From Lutjanus erythropterus (Eukaryota; Chordata; Actinopteri; Lutjaniformes; Lutjanidae): a stretch of DNA of 64,000 bases. Below, one piece after another: positions 61,706-64,000 of this stretch. How positions within the stretch are numbered: the first letter of the stretch is position 1; each line of letters starts with the position of its first letter. The stretch is taken from positions 26,955,933-27,019,932 of the forward strand of contig CM034595.1 of the NCBI GenBank assembly GCA_020091685.1, in the 5' to 3' direction. Below the pieces are notes generated by a model. That model was not told the origin of the DNA, made no database searches, and saw only the letters and a list, made by a program, of their open reading frames with translations. The position numbers were made by a program, and so were the translations under genes.

Positions 61706-61832
61706 CAGATCATCAGGACACACACACACACACACATATACACACCTTCCCCAGGCTCTTGGTCCCCTCCTCCACGTTGGCAGCGGCTGTGTTGACGTTG
61801 TCCTCGATGCTGTCAATCTTCTCCTGCTGGGA
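57533..61832 (-). CDS. stx17: stx17: syntaxin-17, last two coding exons
   Basis: Syntaxin-17 is the Qa-SNARE that inserts into closed autophagosomes and pairs with SNAP29 and VAMP8 for fusion with lysosomes. It also works at ER-mitochondria contacts. Two minus-strand exons join in phase: 61832-61746 (SQQEKIDSIEDNVNTAAANV then EEGTKSLGK, the end of the SNARE helix) and 57793-57533 (AVGYKLAVLPVAG, two hydrophobic Gly-rich helices, tail, TGA). The tandem hairpin anchor with glycine-zipper spacing is unique to syntaxin-17 among syntaxins. 115 residues are seen of about 300. The exons encoding the Habc region and the first part of the SNARE motif were not found up to 64000. The gene converges on erp44, as in human. 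Confidence 0.95.
58287..58321. repeat. (GT)n microsatellite
   Basis: About 17 GT units. Confidence 0.9.
59261..59420 (+). pseudogene. hAT transposase remnant (BED-type zinc finger)
   Basis: The open frame reads TFTKKDENRVTCYVCKIIIS then NTNYVLNHLST. CxxC followed by N...LxxH is the BED-finger layout at the N-terminus of hAT transposases. The frame is cut by the MITE at 59421, and no catalytic domain remains. Confidence 0.5.
59421..59982. mobile_element. TTAA-flanked MITE, second copy of the 17727 family
   Basis: The left end is TTAAAGGGAGAGTTCACCCA and the right end, inverted, TTAAATTGGTGGTTCACCCA. It shares CACAAAACACTGCTGGAGTT with 17817. It is inserted into the older hAT element. Confidence 0.8.
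61180..61236. repeat. (GT)n microsatellite
   Basis: About 27 GT units in the last stx17 intron. Confidence 0.95.
61638..61740. repeat. (CA)n microsatellite adjoining the stx17 donor
   Basis: Two CA tracts (about 33 and 9 units) separated by TCAGATCATCAGGA. On the stx17 strand the intron begins GTGTGTATATGTG and runs straight into TG repeats. Confidence 0.92.
61746..61832 (-). CDS. stx17: stx17 exon, end of SNARE motif
   Basis: 87 nt, 29 whole codons, SQQEKIDSIEDNVNTAAANV then EEGTKSLGK. The acceptor is GTGCATCAG and the donor AAG|GTGTGT. It matches SQQEKIDSI-D-VN-AA-NVEEGTK-LGK of vertebrate syntaxin-17. Confidence 0.96.
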
Positions 61833-62070
61833 CTGATGCACAGGGGTTAGACACACACAAACACACATTAACACACAAATTAACACACATTTAGCTACAT
61901 ACATACACACACATTTGTGACGGAACAACCACCTGTCTTGTATTGCCATTTTTGTTTTTTAATTAGTCCAAAGTCTGCCCCGCGTTAACACTTGAGGGTT
62001 GTGTGTGTGAGTGTGTGTGGAGGGTGTAGGTATATTCAAAGGAGATTTCACTGGGGGTGGGGTCTTACTG

Positions 62071-62074
<4 letters not shown>

Positions 62075-62121
<47 letters not shown>
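62075..62121. repeat. (GT)n microsatellite
   Basis: About 23 GT units in the stx17 intron upstream of the SNARE-end exon. Confidence 0.95.
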
Positions 62122-62123
<2 letters not shown>

Positions 62124-64000
62124 CATTGTGTAGATCTCATGAAATATTCACAGTGGCAGCTGTCTCTCTCCATGTGAGGGCTGGATGGACACAGTGACCA
62201 AACAACAACCAGAGCACTTTTTATTCTTCTCCTCCTCCTCCTCTTCCTCACTCCTCCTCAGTATCACTTCTCCCCCTTTCACCTCCTCACTCTGAGCTGA
62301 GAGTCAAGTTATTTTACAGGCCTTACACCTTCTCTTACCCAACTCATGTTAAAGCTTCCCGTTATTTTGTGATGGTTTCAAGATTTTTAAATCTGTCCAC
62401 CACTCACATCTTCTTAAGACAGATGTTTCACCAAGATACAAATATTAAAGACACAATATTAAGGACACAGCTATAACTATACCATTACTTTTATTATCAA
62501 TTAATCTATTTTTTAATGAATCGTTTCAGAACATTTGACAAGTAGTGAAAAATGAACATCAAATCATCAGCCTCAAATGTCTGCAACCCAAAGATGTTCA
62601 GTTTGCAATATATAAAACAGAAAAGTAACAAAGAAAAAAGAGAAAGGCAGGAGATTCTCCGATTAGTGATGCAGGAACTATCAAGTTTGGCATTTTTGCT
62701 TGTGAACAAAAGAACTCTTTGCACATTTATTTGACAAGACACATGTGGAGGAGAGGGACAAGTGGACCAAAAAGTTGCAAGTGAACTCCCGCACACGTCT
62801 CACCTGCAATATTACATTTATTTGCAACATTTCTGCACAAGAAACAACATCAAAAATACATCTAATATTGCAAGTTAGACAGTGTGCGGGTGCTCATTTA
62901 CAACTTTTTGGCATTTTTGCTTTAAAAACAAAAAGCAAGGTTGCAACTAATGAATATTTTCATAAGCGTTTAATCTGCCGATTATGTTCACAACTAATTA
63001 TTTTTCACTAAAGATTTTGTGAAAAATGCTTATCACAATTTCTCAGAACCCAAACTGACATCTTCAAATTGCCTCTTTTGTCCAACCAACCATATTTGTT
63101 TGAAAAATGCCGATTATAAATATACCTGACAAGCAATGTCTTCAGACTTACGTTAACAGGCATGTTTGTCCCCAAAGATATTGCTACCGCCGCCGCAGCC
63201 CGATTTGCAGCAGCTGGCTGAGGCGATTTACTGGACCAGTTCCAAAACTATTTGTATGTATGAGTCTTTTAGAGCCCAAAATGTGGCCCAGGTTGAAAAA
63301 AACAGGAATCACCCTTTAAGTTTCTGTTGAAAAGCTTGTATATTATCCTATATAGCCTATCCTATATAATGTGCTCATAATATTTGAGTATGTTTTGGTG
63401 GAATTTTAGAAAACATGTCCAAGGTCCATTCAGTTTGGCTCAAACAAAGGGGAATTTTAGCACCTGCAATTCCATAAAACTGTGAGATTTGTAGAACTGC
63501 AACAATTAATGAACTAATCAGTTTATTGTCAACTATTAAATTTATTGCCAACTATATTGATAGTCAATTCATTGGTATTTTTAAGAGAAAAAAGTCTAAA
63601 TTCTCTGATTCCAGCATCCTTAAATGTGAATATTTTCTGTTTCTTTATTCCTCTCTGACAGTAAACTGAATATCTTTGGGATGTGGACAAAACAAAATAT
63701 TTGAGGATGTCATCTTGGGCTTTGGGAAATTCTAATCAACATTTTTTTTATTTTTTTTTACCATTTTCAGACATTTTATAGACTAAAAACTGATCGACTA
63801 ATCAAGGAAATAAATGACAGATAAATCAGCAATGCTGATTATTTGATTTGCTCATCTCCAAAAAAAGTATCTATTGCAGTTTTGGTAAAATGCACAGTTT
63901 ATTTTAGTAATAATTAAAAATAATATTTTGCTTGTTTTTGTTTTATGTTGTAATATGACAGTCCCTGTTTTAAAGCTGTGGTGATCATAAATGAAATGAA
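62122..64000. other. stx17 intron, right end of window
   Basis: No exon is recognised. It contains pieces of the TAGAGCTGCAAC-type MITE (62495-62650, 62940-63110, 63495-63850) and a repeat at 63180-63325 that matches 12510-12665. Confidence 0.5.
63495..63850. mobile_element. TAGAGCTGCAAC-family MITE, long copy
   Basis: The left end is TAGAACTGCAACAATTAATG. Inside are TCTGATTCCAGCATCCTTAA, TTTGAGGATGTCATCTTGGG and CATTTTATAGACTAAAAACT, the same order as at 21470-21660. The right end is eroded. Confidence 0.7.

Larger units (their letters stand above)
57794..61745 (-). other. stx17 last intron (3.95 kb)
   Basis: It contains GT tracts (58287-58321, 61180-61236), a CA tract next to the donor, and an old hAT element (58833-60221) split by a MITE. 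I see nothing recognisable in 60230-61150. Confidence 0.55.

Noticed and set aside
61432..61949. Cys/Val- or His/Thr-rich open frames around CA/TG tracts (also at 19080, 22274, 25226, 44900, 45531 and 62048)
   Set aside because: Dinucleotide repeats are stop-free in some frames; only the 87-nt stx17 exon at 61746-61832 is real.

Overview
This window is nuclear DNA from a ray-finned fish, most likely a spiny-rayed (percomorph) teleost. It carries intron-rich vertebrate genes, long (CA/TG)n microsatellites in large numbers, and many degraded non-autonomous DNA transposons (MITEs) of families that are abundant in acanthopterygian genomes. No prokaryotic, viral or CRISPR feature was seen.

Three protein-coding genes are present, in the order and relative orientation known for human 9q31 (STX17-ERP44-INVS, here inverted). 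(1) invs (inversin / nephrocystin-2) lies on the minus strand. Seventeen coding exons from 24469 down to 196 encode 968 residues in one continuous, phase-compatible reading frame: an ankyrin-repeat array, two IQ motifs and a short C-terminal tail. The exon with the start codon was not found and should lie between about 24.5 and 37.7 kb. (2) erp44 (ER-resident thioredoxin-fold chaperone) lies on the plus strand, complete in eleven coding exons from 38090 to 53106. They encode 410 residues with a signal peptide, a CRFS active-site motif and a terminal RDEL. (3) stx17 (syntaxin-17) lies on the minus strand. Only its last two coding exons are recognised (61832-61746 and 57793-57533), covering the end of the SNARE motif and the glycine-rich membrane hairpin. 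The rest lies beyond 64000 or was not recognised.

invs and erp44 are divergent and probably share a compact promoter around 37.75-38.09 kb. It carries an X-box-like (RFX) site and a ZNF143-type ACTACAACTCCC element. erp44 and stx17 converge on a 4.4 kb interval (53107-57532) holding their 3' UTRs and transposon remnants. The only RNA gene is a well-formed tRNA-Thr(UGU) at 2094-2166, inside the large penultimate invs intron on the opposite strand.

The non-coding DNA is mostly decayed mobile elements: TTAA-flanked MITEs, hAT-like elements (one nested with an exact 8-bp target duplication, one retaining a BED-type zinc-finger remnant), MITEs with a TAGAGCTGCAAC-type terminus, tRNA-derived SINE-like copies, two Tc1-type transposase fossils and LINE 3' tails. 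There is also a 56-bp minisatellite and many CA/TG tracts. Several of these tracts sit directly against splice sites of invs, erp44 and stx17. I saw no undescribed multi-gene system. The most testable observations are the shared cilium/secretory promoter, the UG-repeat splice acceptors and donors, and the dated transposon nesting. Intron positions were read by eye. Exon lengths were checked against codon counts and phases, and they agree throughout.
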